Shown in pieces: positions 1-5,524 of a stretch of 8,076 nucleotides of DNA (position 1 is its first letter; every line of letters begins with the position of its first letter). The DNA is from JAIRNF01 sp031550925 (lineage in GTDB: Bacteria; Bacteroidota; Bacteroidia; Bacteroidales; UBA932), in NCBI GenBank assembly GCA_031550925.1, contig JAVBOE010000040.1, forward strand, positions 1-8,076, read 5' to 3'. The notes under the pieces were generated by a model, which was not told the origin of the DNA, made no database searches, and worked only from the letters and a program-made list of their open reading frames with translations. A program made the translations under genes and the position numbers.

Positions 1-110
1 ACGATCTTTCGGCCGGACGTAACGTTGATGAAGTTATCCGTACGCTGGATGCGCTACAGATAGATAAGCTTACCCCTTGCGGCTGGATTAAGGGAGAGGA
101 AACACTATAG
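1..110 (+). CDS. Peroxiredoxin, C-terminal end only (5' truncated by window)
   Basis: The reading frame starting at base 3 is open from the window edge to a TAG at 108-110 and gives 35 residues, starting DLSAGRNVDEVIRTLDALQ and ending with PCGWIKGEETL. This matches the C-terminal part of typical 2-Cys (Prx1/AhpC) peroxiredoxins, where a D-L-x-x-GR-x-x-D-E-x-x-R segment is followed by the resolving Cys and a W-x-x-G-E/D-x-T-[LI] stretch. Such enzymes reduce hydrogen peroxide and organic hydroperoxides in the cytoplasm. The protein stops right after the TL, so it lacks the C-terminal tail with the YF motif linked to overoxidation sensitivity in eukaryotic members. The Cys lies two residues before the Trp instead of the usual four, so its role as resolving Cys is likely but unproven. 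The catalytic Cys is outside the window. A strong terminator follows about 75 bp downstream. Confidence 0.72.
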   Translation, partial: DLSAGRNVDEVIRTLDALQIDKLTPCGWIKGEETL

Positions 111-141
111 TAATTAATAATGAACAATTAATAATTAATAG
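111..141. repeat. AT-rich micro-repeat (AATTAATA type)
   Basis: Directly after the peroxiredoxin stop codon the DNA consists of degenerate reiterations of AATTAATA/AATGAACA. Similar stretches occur at 4377-4422 (opposite strand sense, ATTCATTA units) and 7819-7841, each in a short gap next to a gene end. No coding or structural role is visible. Confidence 0.5.
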
Positions 142-184
142 TGTTAGTAGGGCAAATATAGGTTAGGTTTATTGGTTTTTGAGG

Positions 185-224
185 CAAGAGCAGGTTTTGT
201 ATAGGTTACCTGCTCTTGTTTTTT
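185..224 (+). terminator. Rho-independent terminator after the peroxiredoxin gene
   Basis: A perfect 11-bp stem (CAAGAGCAGGT at 185-195 pairs with ACCTGCTCTTG at 208-218) encloses a 12-nt loop and is followed at once by six T residues (219-224). It sits 75 bp after the peroxiredoxin stop codon on the same strand and should end that transcript before the tRNA promoter. Confidence 0.88.
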
Positions 225-261
225 ATGCGTTAAGCGATATAGTATTTGCCCCTCCCGTTCT

Positions 262-302
262 CTAAAGGGGAAGCCCTCTTATCGCCGACTGTTCCCCTTT
301 AG
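262..302. repeat. Dispersed hairpin repeat, copy 1 (CTAAAGGGGAA / TTCCCCTTTAG)
   Basis: An 11-bp perfect inverted repeat (262-272 and 292-302) surrounds a 19-nt loop containing TTATCGC and ACTG. The second copy at 5375-5420 has the same arm sequence, nearly the same loop length (20 nt) and the same loop words in the same order, so the two are homologous members of an intergenic repeat family. There is no gene on either side that it obviously terminates: the real terminator of the upstream gene lies before it. Confidence 0.7.
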
Positions 303-326
303 GGGCTAAACATTAACCATTAACCA

Positions 327-357
327 TTGATAGTTAAACTAAACTTTTATACTTTTG
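327..357 (+). promoter_or_regulatory. Bacteroidota-type promoter of the tRNA-Thr gene
   Basis: TACTTTTG at 350-357 fits the -7 consensus TAnnTTTG. A TTG at 327-329 lies 20 nt upstream, the preferred spacing for the -33 element. Transcription would start around 363-366, about 15 nt before the mature tRNA. Confidence 0.7.
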
Positions 358-378
358 TACCGTTTTAGATAAGTATTT

Positions 379-450
379 GCCTCCTTAGCTCAGCGGTAGA
401 GCAGCTCATTCGTAACGAGCAGGTCAACAGTTCAAATCTGTTAGGAGGCT
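379..450 (+). tRNA. tRNA-Thr (anticodon CGT)
   Basis: A 72-nt cloverleaf folds completely. The acceptor stem is GCCTCCT (379-385) with AGGAGGC (443-449) and discriminator T450. The D stem is GCTC/GAGC, the anticodon loop TTCGTAA, the variable loop AGGTC, and the T stem AACAG/CTGTT with loop TTCAAAT. The anticodon CGT reads ACG (threonine), and the loop is identical to that of Escherichia coli thrW. CCA is not encoded and must be added after transcription. The anticodon stem closes with an A.C mismatch at 31-39, which is unusual but tolerable. tRNA genes are common integration targets, and a phage-like replication cassette begins 270 bp downstream. Confidence 0.95.
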
Positions 451-451
451 C

Positions 452-617
452 TGGTAATGTGAAAATTTGGAAATGTGAGAATGTATGGCTGATGCCTGCA
501 CTTTCACATTTTTGTTTTGGCAGTAAAGCATATTATCACATTAGTAGCTATCTTTTTCGCATACCACATATCGTTGAACGCTGTACATTTTTTAACTATC
601 ACATTACCACATCATTA
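452..617. repeat. AATGTGA micro-repeats in both orientations between tRNA and replication gene
   Basis: The gap 451-718 contains no convincing gene. It begins with reiterated AATGTGA-like units (452-485) and ends with the same words on the opposite strand (about 593-617). TGGTAATGTGA at 452-462 is perfectly complementary to TCACATTACCA at 599-609, so the two ends could pair around about 135 nt. A 63-codon open frame across the region (459-650) has no family resemblance and consists largely of repeat-derived sequence. The promoter of the next gene lies at the right-hand end. Confidence 0.5.
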
Positions 618-684
618 CCCCCTCGTGTTAAAACCATGTCAAAAACTTAATCCATAATTTTATGTATTGATTGTATTTTGTATC

Positions 685-692
685 TACATTTG
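685..692 (+). promoter_or_regulatory. Probable -7 box of the replication cassette promoter
   Basis: TACATTTG at 685-692 matches TAnnTTTG exactly. Several TTG words lie upstream (667-669, 671-673) but are closer than the usual 19-21 nt, so the -33 element is not clear. Transcription would start near 699, leaving a leader of about 20 nt with no Shine-Dalgarno sequence before the ATG at 719. Confidence 0.55.
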
Positions 693-718
693 TGCTGTAG
701 AATTACAAACACAACTGC

Positions 719-1444
719 ATGAACTACATAGAGCAAATAAGAGGTTTTTGGCGTTCGCATGAGGAGCATTCATTCAGCACCACAGAAGTTGCACTCTACT
801 TCTACTTATTGGAAGTATGCAATAGCTGTAGCTGGAAGAATCCGTTCAAGCGCAACAATGCTAAAATCGAAGCAGATTTAGGCATCTCCTTTAAAACCCT
901 TTCAACAGCTCGTAACAAGCTGCAGCAACATGGGCTTATTGTCCTTAAAACACGAAATGGATATGCCAACGTTGATTATACCTTGGGAAAATTTCCAAAG
1001 GTTAGGGACGAGGTTAGGGATGAGGTAAAGGATGAGGTAAAGGATGAGGTTGGAGACGAGGTTCGGACGAGTAAAGATAAACTAAACAAAAACAAAACTA
1101 AACGAGAGGGAATGTATTCGCCCGCTACCAATAATTTTTTTGTTGGTATCGATGAGGATAAGCCCGAAGAACAGCCTGCTACCGTCAGCTATCAAACCTT
1201 TGTAAAGCCTACCGTAGAAGAGGTTGAAGCCTACTGTAAAGAGCGTGGTAACCGCATCTCGGCGCAGAAGTTTGTAAGCTACTACCAGAGCAACGGCTGG
1301 CAAGTCGGTCGTAACCCCATGAAAGATTGGCGGGCAGCCATACGTGCATGGGAGCAGAACGGCTTTACCGATGGCAAGGATAAGCACAACCCGCCCGATC
1401 CGCGCTTCTTAGGCATGCTAAATATTGATATGAGTGATTTTTAA
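719..1444 (+). CDS. Winged-helix phage-type replication initiator (replisome organizer-like)
   Basis: This 241-residue protein has the layout of phage replication initiators. Residues about 15-90 form a winged helix-turn-helix: a helical segment, then NAKIEADLGISFKTLSTARNK-type recognition helices and a basic wing ending near residue 88. Residues 95-114 are five tandem tetrapeptides VRDE, VRDE, VKDE, VKDE, VGDE, followed by a lysine/asparagine-rich linker to about 130. Residues 163-212 form a compact C-terminal domain (PTVEEVEAYCKER ... FVSYYQSNGW.VGRNPMKDWRAAIRAWE) that I know from many phage and mobile-element replication proteins. The N-terminus probably binds origin DNA and the C-terminus probably recruits the helicase loader, by analogy with lambda O. 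The next gene, 11 bp downstream, encodes that loader type. The ATG at 719 is preferred because the winged helix starts soon after it and a -7 box lies just upstream. The repeats in its DNA may be origin iterons. Confidence 0.75.
   Translation: MNYIEQIRGFWRSHEEHSFSTTEVALYFYLLEVCNSCSWKNPFKRNNAKIEADLGISFKTLSTARNKLQQHGLIVLKTRNGYANVDYTLGKFPKVRDEVRDEVKDEVKDEVGDEVRTSKDKLNKNKTKREGMYSPATNNFFVGIDEDKPEEQPATVSYQTFVKPTVEEVEAYCKERGNRISAQKFVSYYQSNGWQVGRNPMKDWRAAIRAWEQNGFTDGKDKHNPPDPRFLGMLNIDMSDF
1001..1060 (+). repeat. Five tandem 12-bp repeats inside the initiator gene
   Basis: Five units of 12 bp (starting at 1001, 1013, 1025, 1037, 1049) follow the pattern GT[T/A][A/G][A/G]GGA[C/T]GAG; units 3 and 4 are identical. 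They encode the VRDE/VKDE/VGDE tetrapeptides and a degenerate sixth unit follows at 1061. Because the unit is a multiple of three, copy number can change without a frameshift. Confidence 0.9.
1001..1106 (+). other. Candidate replication origin embedded in the initiator gene
   Basis: The tandem 12-bp repeats (1001-1060) are followed directly by an A-rich, C/G-poor stretch (1070-1103) that carries the direct repeat ACTAAAC at 1081-1087 and 1097-1103. Iterons next to an easily melted region, located between the DNA-binding and loader-binding halves of the initiator gene, is the organisation of ori-lambda in gene O. This is an inference from arrangement only. The alternative is a purely protein-level flexible linker. 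Confidence 0.35.
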
Positions 1445-1455
1445 AAGCTTCTACC

Positions 1456-2067
1456 ATGATGAACGAACGCACGTACAACAGACGGTTTGATTACCGCGAC
1501 CTTAAAAACGTTAAACAACGGTTAGCTCTTTACGACCTACATGCCGAACAAACAATAAGGTACCAGCTAGAGGATGCCGAAACCGTTATGTGCATGGTTA
1601 TGCAAGAGTTTTTGGGTACCGGCTTTACGTGGCTACCCGAGTACGACCAAGTTGCCGAATGGCTAACCAATACAGATGGAAAAGGCTTACTGCTATACGG
1701 CGATGTGGGAGTAGGAAAAACCATTATAAGTAGATTCATTATACCCGGTATTTTCGAGGTTTGTCACCATAAGCTATTTACGTACTACGACTACTACGAC
1801 ATCAACAAAAAAGCGGATGAGATTATGAGCAAAAAGTTTGCGGTAATAGACGATATTGGCAACGAAGAGCAGTACTCGCACTACGGCAATAAGCAGTGGG
1901 TGCTGCCGCAAATTATTGACCGCGCCGAGAAAAACAACAACCTGCTAGTGCTTACCACTAACCTTAACGGTAGCGATCTTTTAGATAAGTATGGCTCTCG
2001 TACTGTTGACCGCATTAAGGCCATTACCCGCCGAGTAAAAATAGAGCATAAGAGCTTTAGAAAGTAG
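1456..2067 (+). CDS. DnaC/IstB-type AAA+ helicase loader
   Basis: The 203-residue protein is a small P-loop ATPase of the DnaC family. Residues 82-89 (GDVGVGKT) are Walker A. Residues 128-134 (FAVIDDI) are Walker B with the tandem aspartates D132/D133. Residues 163-171 (LLVLTTNLN) are sensor I, and YGSRTVDRI at 179-187 is the box VII/arginine-finger segment typical of DnaC (GxRxxDR). The N-terminal 70 residues are short and would contact the replicative helicase. The role is to load DnaB onto single-stranded DNA opened by the initiator encoded just upstream. The two genes are 11 bp apart and form one transcription unit. The start could be the first or the second of two adjacent ATG codons (1456 or 1459). 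An IstB-type transposition ATPase is the main alternative, but no IstA transposase is nearby and the partner is a replication initiator. Confidence 0.82.
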   Translation: MMNERTYNRRFDYRDLKNVKQRLALYDLHAEQTIRYQLEDAETVMCMVMQEFLGTGFTWLPEYDQVAEWLTNTDGKGLLLYGDVGVGKTIISRFIIPGIFEVCHHKLFTYYDYYDINKKADEIMSKKFAVIDDIGNEEQYSHYGNKQWVLPQIIDRAEKNNNLLVLTTNLNGSDLLDKYGSRTVDRIKAITRRVKIEHKSFRK

Positions 2068-2097
2068 TAGTATTCACGATATGCGATAAAATAAGTG

Positions 2098-2162
2098 CGT
2101 CATATTGAACGAAGTGAGACATGACGTTCATCGCTGTACCGTCTTTTCGTGATACGTGATAC
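2098..2162 (+). repeat. Hairpin-plus-tail intergenic repeat, copy 1 (3' end of the replication cassette)
   Basis: The first part (2098-2126) is an imperfect palindrome bounded by CGTCAT and ATGACG. After a 9-nt insert it continues with 2136-2162, which matches the reverse complement of 4306-4332 at 25 of 27 positions. It lies 30 bp after the DnaC-like gene, in the gap between convergent genes, and probably ends the transcript or stabilises its 3' end. Confidence 0.8.
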
Positions 2163-2180
2163 GCACATTATGATACCTTG

Positions 2181-4217
2181 TCAACGAGAAGCCTTTTTCA
2201 GCAGTTCTATTAAGTCGTTGCCCAGCTTGGTTTTCACCTCTATATGCTTTAGTACAGCTTCTACAAAAGAGTTTTTCTCAAATATGCCGCGTACCTGCTC
2301 AAAATCTATCTGCTGCTCGTCTATACTGCCGTCTAAGCCAAATCCGGTATGTGCCGAAAGCGAGAACTCTTTCTTCGCATCTTCGTATATCAGCTCGTCA
2401 AGCGTAACAACAGCATCTTTCCAACGCTCTATAATAGCAATAATATCAGCAGCTGTAACGGTATCAATAGACAGCTTGTAGTACTGCTGTATCTTATCGC
2501 AAGCCCATGTCCACTCCAGCGAGTAGTAGCTGTTGTGCAGATACTCGAACACAGCGTTTATTTCTTTTATCTTGGTAATCTTTCCACTTTCGATATCGCC
2601 AATCAGCCTATCAATTTCTGTTCTTGGAGCAATTAAACCAGCCAAGTCGCACCACTCGTGTAAGCCTACACCTGTATCTGGTTTAAGGCATTTACGTATT
2701 TCGTCAATATCGTTAAATGAGCATTTATTTAAGCGAGAGATAATAGAATTTCCTAAAAACTTGTTTATTGCCAAATCATAAAGTACAAGCCCTCTTTTTA
2801 GTGATGAATTGGTAATCTTACAGCTTTGATAGGTGTAAATATCAGAGGTCTCGCCGCAAGTTCGTTGCAGCTCTTTCAGTATCTCTACTGCCTTAAACAT
2901 TTTCTGAACCGTGTATGGGCTAAGCAGGTTAAAGTTTATTTTATCTAGCTTGTTCGGGTCGTTACGGTTATCTCTCTTAGGAAACTTCTGCGCATCGCGA
3001 ATGGTACCTACGCTACGCAGGTTTATGCCAGGAACCAGCACCGACTGGTCTTTATTCTCGATGAGATACGAGAACGGCATGCACGATGTATCGGAGTTAC
3101 GATAGTGACGACCCATAATCAACGAAAACGCTCCGATCTTTGCAGGCCAAAGGATGTATGAGTCGCTGGTGGTTTTACCTCCACGCTCTACTATACCCTG
3201 ATGTATGGGCCCCAGCTTATACATGTGGTTACTTTGGTTTGACCCCGAACCCGCATTCATAAACGAAAACATACCCGCAATAAGCAACGTTGATTTATGG
3301 TGCGTTACGGTGTATGGCCCTGCAAATATGGCACAGGCTTCTCCGTTCTCTCCCTGACAGTTGCTGAAGAAGAGCGAATCGTTTGCCGAGTAGGTCTGTC
3401 CTAAATGGCACGCCTGACCTATAAAGCAGCGCGTTAGCATCACTCCGTTATCCACCTTAGAGCCCGAGCAAATAATAAAGTCCTGCGCAATTACGTTGTA
3501 GCCAACATGCACAGGGTCATGCTCGTTGCTGTTGATGCTTCCGTTCTCTAAGCGGCGTATGCCTTCAACTACAGCATGGCATCCTATCCGCACATTTTTG
3601 ATTACACCCGCATTGATGATTTGCACGTTATCGCCCACCGTTCCAATGCTAGAAGCATGCTTATCGGCATAAAAGCGCACCATAACCTGCAGCTTCTTTA
3701 TCAGCTCGGGACGATGTCGATAGGAAGAAAGAATGTAGGCAAAATGCGCCGACAGCTTATCGTTAATCATTACCTCTCTACCGCCCGTTTCGTTGAGTAC
3801 AGAGGCTTCGACACCGTTTCCGAAGGTAGATATACCTTCAACGTACATCAGGTGAAGATTCTGAATGATAACGTTGCTGCCTATAGAATAGTTGGCAATG
3901 TAGCTGTGTACGTTTTCTATGCAGGTATTATCTCCAATCTCGCAGCTATGAATGGTGGCATTTCTGATACCCGAATGCTTTACCACACCTCCGGCAAGCG
4001 TATGAATGTCACTGAACACACCTAGCTTCACAGCTCCCGAAAAGCTGACCTGACTGATATGCTCTGTAGTAAAATCGGGATGTACAAGGATGTTATCCCA
4101 GCTGTCGGCAGTACACTTTTGTTGTTGCAGCTGCTCTACTTCCGCTTTAGCTAAATTACGATACGTCATTTGTAATGGTTGATGTATAAGTAATTGCGGC
4201 TTTTTAAAGGTAGGCAT
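2181..4217 (-). CDS. DUF4954 family protein with left-handed beta-helix (hexapeptide-like) repeats
   Basis: This 678-residue protein matches what I recall of DUF4954, a family of large cytoplasmic proteins in Bacteroidota without a proven function. There is no signal peptide or membrane segment. Residues about 55-125 and 195-320 are rich in short turns of the pattern [IV]GxNxxIxNxxI/V (for example NATIHSCEIGDNTCIENV, and YSIGSNVIIQNL), which is the signature of left-handed beta-helix acyl- and nucleotidyltransferases. Residues 320-375 contain a conserved-looking block with SNQSNHMYKLGPIHQG, GGKTTSD and MGRHYRNSD. Residues about 430-678 are mainly helical. A sugar-nucleotide or acyl transferase role is conceivable but is inference. 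The gene has its own promoter, is monocistronic, faces the replication cassette, and is flanked on both sides by copies of the same intergenic repeat in inverted orientation. The short leader (about 10 nt) supports the chosen ATG. Confidence 0.82.
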   Translation of the reverse strand: MPTFKKPQLLIHQPLQMTYRNLAKAEVEQLQQQKCTADSWDNILVHPDFTTEHISQVSFSGAVKLGVFSDIHTLAGGVVKHSGIRNATIHSCEIGDNTCIENVHSYIANYSIGSNVIIQNLHLMYVEGISTFGNGVEASVLNETGGREVMINDKLSAHFAYILSSYRHRPELIKKLQVMVRFYADKHASSIGTVGDNVQIINAGVIKNVRIGCHAVVEGIRRLENGSINSNEHDPVHVGYNVIAQDFIICSGSKVDNGVMLTRCFIGQACHLGQTYSANDSLFFSNCQGENGEACAIFAGPYTVTHHKSTLLIAGMFSFMNAGSGSNQSNHMYKLGPIHQGIVERGGKTTSDSYILWPAKIGAFSLIMGRHYRNSDTSCMPFSYLIENKDQSVLVPGINLRSVGTIRDAQKFPKRDNRNDPNKLDKINFNLLSPYTVQKMFKAVEILKELQRTCGETSDIYTYQSCKITNSSLKRGLVLYDLAINKFLGNSIISRLNKCSFNDIDEIRKCLKPDTGVGLHEWCDLAGLIAPRTEIDRLIGDIESGKITKIKEINAVFEYLHNSYYSLEWTWACDKIQQYYKLSIDTVTAADIIAIIERWKDAVVTLDELIYEDAKKEFSLSAHTGFGLDGSIDEQQIDFEQVRGIFEKNSFVEAVLKHIEVKTKLGNDLIELLKKASR

Positions 4218-4233
4218 TTAGAGGTAGGCACAA

Positions 4234-4262
4234 CAAATATAAAAATATTTTTCTACCACAAA
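4234..4262 (-). promoter_or_regulatory. Promoter of the DUF4954 gene
   Basis: Read on the minus strand, TATATTTG (plus 4234-4241) is an exact TAnnTTTG -7 box, and TTTG (plus 4259-4262) lies 17 nt upstream as the -33 element, at the short end of usual spacing. The predicted start is close to the ATG at 4217. Confidence 0.65.
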
Positions 4263-4305
4263 ATATTTTTAACCTCAATATAACATGAAAAGAAGCACGA
4301 CACAA

Positions 4306-4360
4306 GTATCACGTATCACGAAAAAATGGTACGTCATTTCTCACCACGTTCGAAATGACG
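4306..4360 (-). repeat. Hairpin-plus-tail intergenic repeat, copy 2, possible terminator of the hydrolase gene
   Basis: On the minus strand a 9-bp perfect stem (CGTCATTTC at 4360-4352 with GAAATGACG at 4340-4332) and 11-nt loop is followed by TACCA and six T residues, then CGTGATACGTGATAC. The whole unit is homologous to 2098-2162 apart from a 9-10 nt deletion after the hairpin. It lies about 65 bp beyond the stop codon of the minus-strand hydrolase gene, so it could act as its terminator. Confidence 0.75.
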
Positions 4361-4376
4361 AGCACTCACTTGCGCC

Positions 4377-4422
4377 AATTATTCATTATTAACTATTCAT
4401 TATTCATTACTAGCTATTCATT
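4377..4422. repeat. ATTCATTA micro-repeats
   Basis: Between the hairpin repeat and the end of the hydrolase gene, ATTCATTATT/ACTATTCATTA units are repeated four to five times with small changes. On the minus strand they read as TAATGAATA, related to the AT-rich stretch at 111-141. Confidence 0.6.
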
Positions 4423-4424
4423 GC

Positions 4425-5252
4425 TTACTGCAATTGCCGTATGCGCACTTCGATGTTCTTATCGTAGTATAGTAAATCTACCAGCTCTTGTAGGCGGGTT
4501 GCGCCGTAGTGGTATGGGTATAGAATGGTTGGATTGAACATCAATGCGGCGTTGGCAGCCTGCTTGGGTGTCATGGTATATGGTTGGTTTATGGGCAGAA
4601 AAGCAATATCAATATCTTTCAGGTCGCGCATTTCGTCAATATCTTCGGTGTCTCCGGCAATATATATACGCTTATCGTCTATGGTAAGCAGGTAGCCGTT
4701 ACCATTGCCACGAGGATGGTATATAATTTGCTGAGGTTGCCTCTCTTCCGGTGAAACTTTAACCGCCTGAACCTCTCCAGTTAGAGCATCAGTAATACTT
4801 ATGCCGGAAGGCGAGTTAGGCTTACTTTGCTTCCGTTCGATGTTATAAGCCGGCACAGCTTTCACATACAGGTATGGTGTAAGGCGTTGCTCGTCGCCGT
4901 TTTTCATCGCTATTCCCTCGCCCAGCTTCTCGTGTACCGTAGGGTTGGCAACAACTATAGTGCTTTCTTTCTTGATATTGGCAATAGCCGTAGTGTCAAA
5001 GTGGTCGCTATGCTCGTGCGTAATAAGAATGACATCAGCCTTGGGCAGCTTACTGTAATCGGCATAATCAGACACAGGGTCGATATAGATAGTGTTACCG
5101 TTATAGGTAAACAGCAGGCTACCGTGCTTAATAAACGTAATATCCAGCTGTCCCCGCTTGGTTACGAAGCTGTCTTTTTCGAATTGTTGTGCATTCATAC
5201 TTGTTGATATCAGTAAAAAGCATAACAAAAAGGTAGAGGCTATTGTTTTCAT
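4425..5252 (-). CDS. Exported metallo-beta-lactamase-fold hydrolase (UlaG/UPF0173-like)
   Basis: The 275-residue protein starts with a Sec signal peptide (K2, hydrophobic residues 4-18, probable cleavage after A21 in MNA-QQ), so it should act in the periplasm. The mature part has the single-domain metallo-beta-lactamase fold of the UlaG/UPF0173 group: an early strand DITFIKHGSLLF (37-48), IDP (57-59), the metal motif THEHSDHFD (78-86, ligands H79, H81, D83, H84), AGDTE (199-203, ligand D201) and PYHYG (246-250, H248). H179 in the HPRGNGNGY segment is a likely further ligand, because the VPAYN at 133-137 has Asn where some relatives have His. A segment of about 30 residues (141-172) between these motifs is rich in Pro, Ser and Glu and looks like a surface insertion. 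The substrate is unknown. No typical -7 box was found upstream. The gene is followed by a terminator-like repeat. Confidence 0.85.
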   Translation of the reverse strand: MKTIASTFLLCFLLISTSMNAQQFEKDSFVTKRGQLDITFIKHGSLLFTYNGNTIYIDPVSDYADYSKLPKADVILITHEHSDHFDTTAIANIKKESTIVVANPTVHEKLGEGIAMKNGDEQRLTPYLYVKAVPAYNIERKQSKPNSPSGISITDALTGEVQAVKVSPEERQPQQIIYHPRGNGNGYLLTIDDKRIYIAGDTEDIDEMRDLKDIDIAFLPINQPYTMTPKQAANAALMFNPTILYPYHYGATRLQELVDLLYYDKNIEVRIRQLQ

Positions 5253-5520
5253 AAAAAATGGTTTAATTGTTTGAGGGGTTTAAAGGTTTAAGAGCTTAAG
5301 GATTTAAGGTTGAGGTTTCAATCTCAGAGAAAGAGCTATGTTAAGGAAACTCCCTTTTGCTGCTGCCCCTAAATCCCCTAAAGGGGACTTTATCGCACTG
5401 CCAGAAATCCCCTTTAGGGGAACCGAGTTTACGAGTTCGGCGAAGCCATTTAGGGGCAACATTAAACCTTAAATATTCAAATCATCTTAAACTCCCCTTT
5501 GGGGGTTTGGGGGCTTTTAT
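5253..5520. other. Repeat-filled gap upstream of the hydrolase gene
   Basis: This stretch of 268 bp carries no credible gene. It holds TTTAAGG/TTTAAAGG reiterations (5278-5310), the nested hairpin repeat (5364-5458) and a G-rich repeat copy (5491-5524). An open frame on the + strand through it (5357-5863) is made mostly of these repeats and has no recognisable family. Confidence 0.55.
5364..5458. repeat. Nested hairpin repeat, copy 2 of the CCCCTAAAGGGG family
   Basis: A 13-bp perfect inverted repeat (5375-5387 with 5408-5420) is enclosed by a second 11-bp one (5364-5374 with 5448-5458). The two 5' arms abut, while 27 nt separate the two 3' arms, so the RNA or single-stranded DNA could fold into a stem with a side branch of 95 nt in total. 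The inner hairpin and its loop words TTATCGC and ACTG match copy 1 at 262-302. No transposase or target duplication is visible, so a non-autonomous mobile origin is only a possibility. Confidence 0.75.
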
Positions 5521-5524
5521 CTAC
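5491..5524. repeat. G-rich intergenic repeat, copy 1
   Basis: CCCCTTTGGGGGTTTGGGGG followed by CTTTTATCTAC. It abuts the stop codon of the minus-strand membrane protein gene and is nearly the reverse complement of 5801-5826 on the other side of that gene. Its last 17 nt recur at 5983-5997. Confidence 0.75.

Noticed and set aside
431..450. Search for an att repeat of the tRNA 3' end downstream
   Set aside because: No second copy of the tRNA 3' sequence was seen in 451-8076, so an integrated element cannot be delimited here.
459..650. 63-codon open frame between the tRNA and the replication cassette
   Set aside because: It overlaps the AATGTGA repeats, has no promoter of its own, its composition is unlike the neighbouring genes and it matches no family I know.
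1001..1060. Tandem repeats as a CRISPR array
   Set aside because: Units are contiguous 12-mers in frame within a coding gene, with no spacers.
1456..2067. IstB subunit of an IS21-type element
   Set aside because: No IstA transposase or terminal inverted repeats are present, and the adjacent partner gene is a replication initiator.
3576..4025. 149-codon open frame antisense to the DUF4954 gene, plus other antisense frames at 1082-1387, 2149-2481 and 4827-5207
   Set aside because: All lie opposite strongly supported genes and show no domain, promoter or start context.
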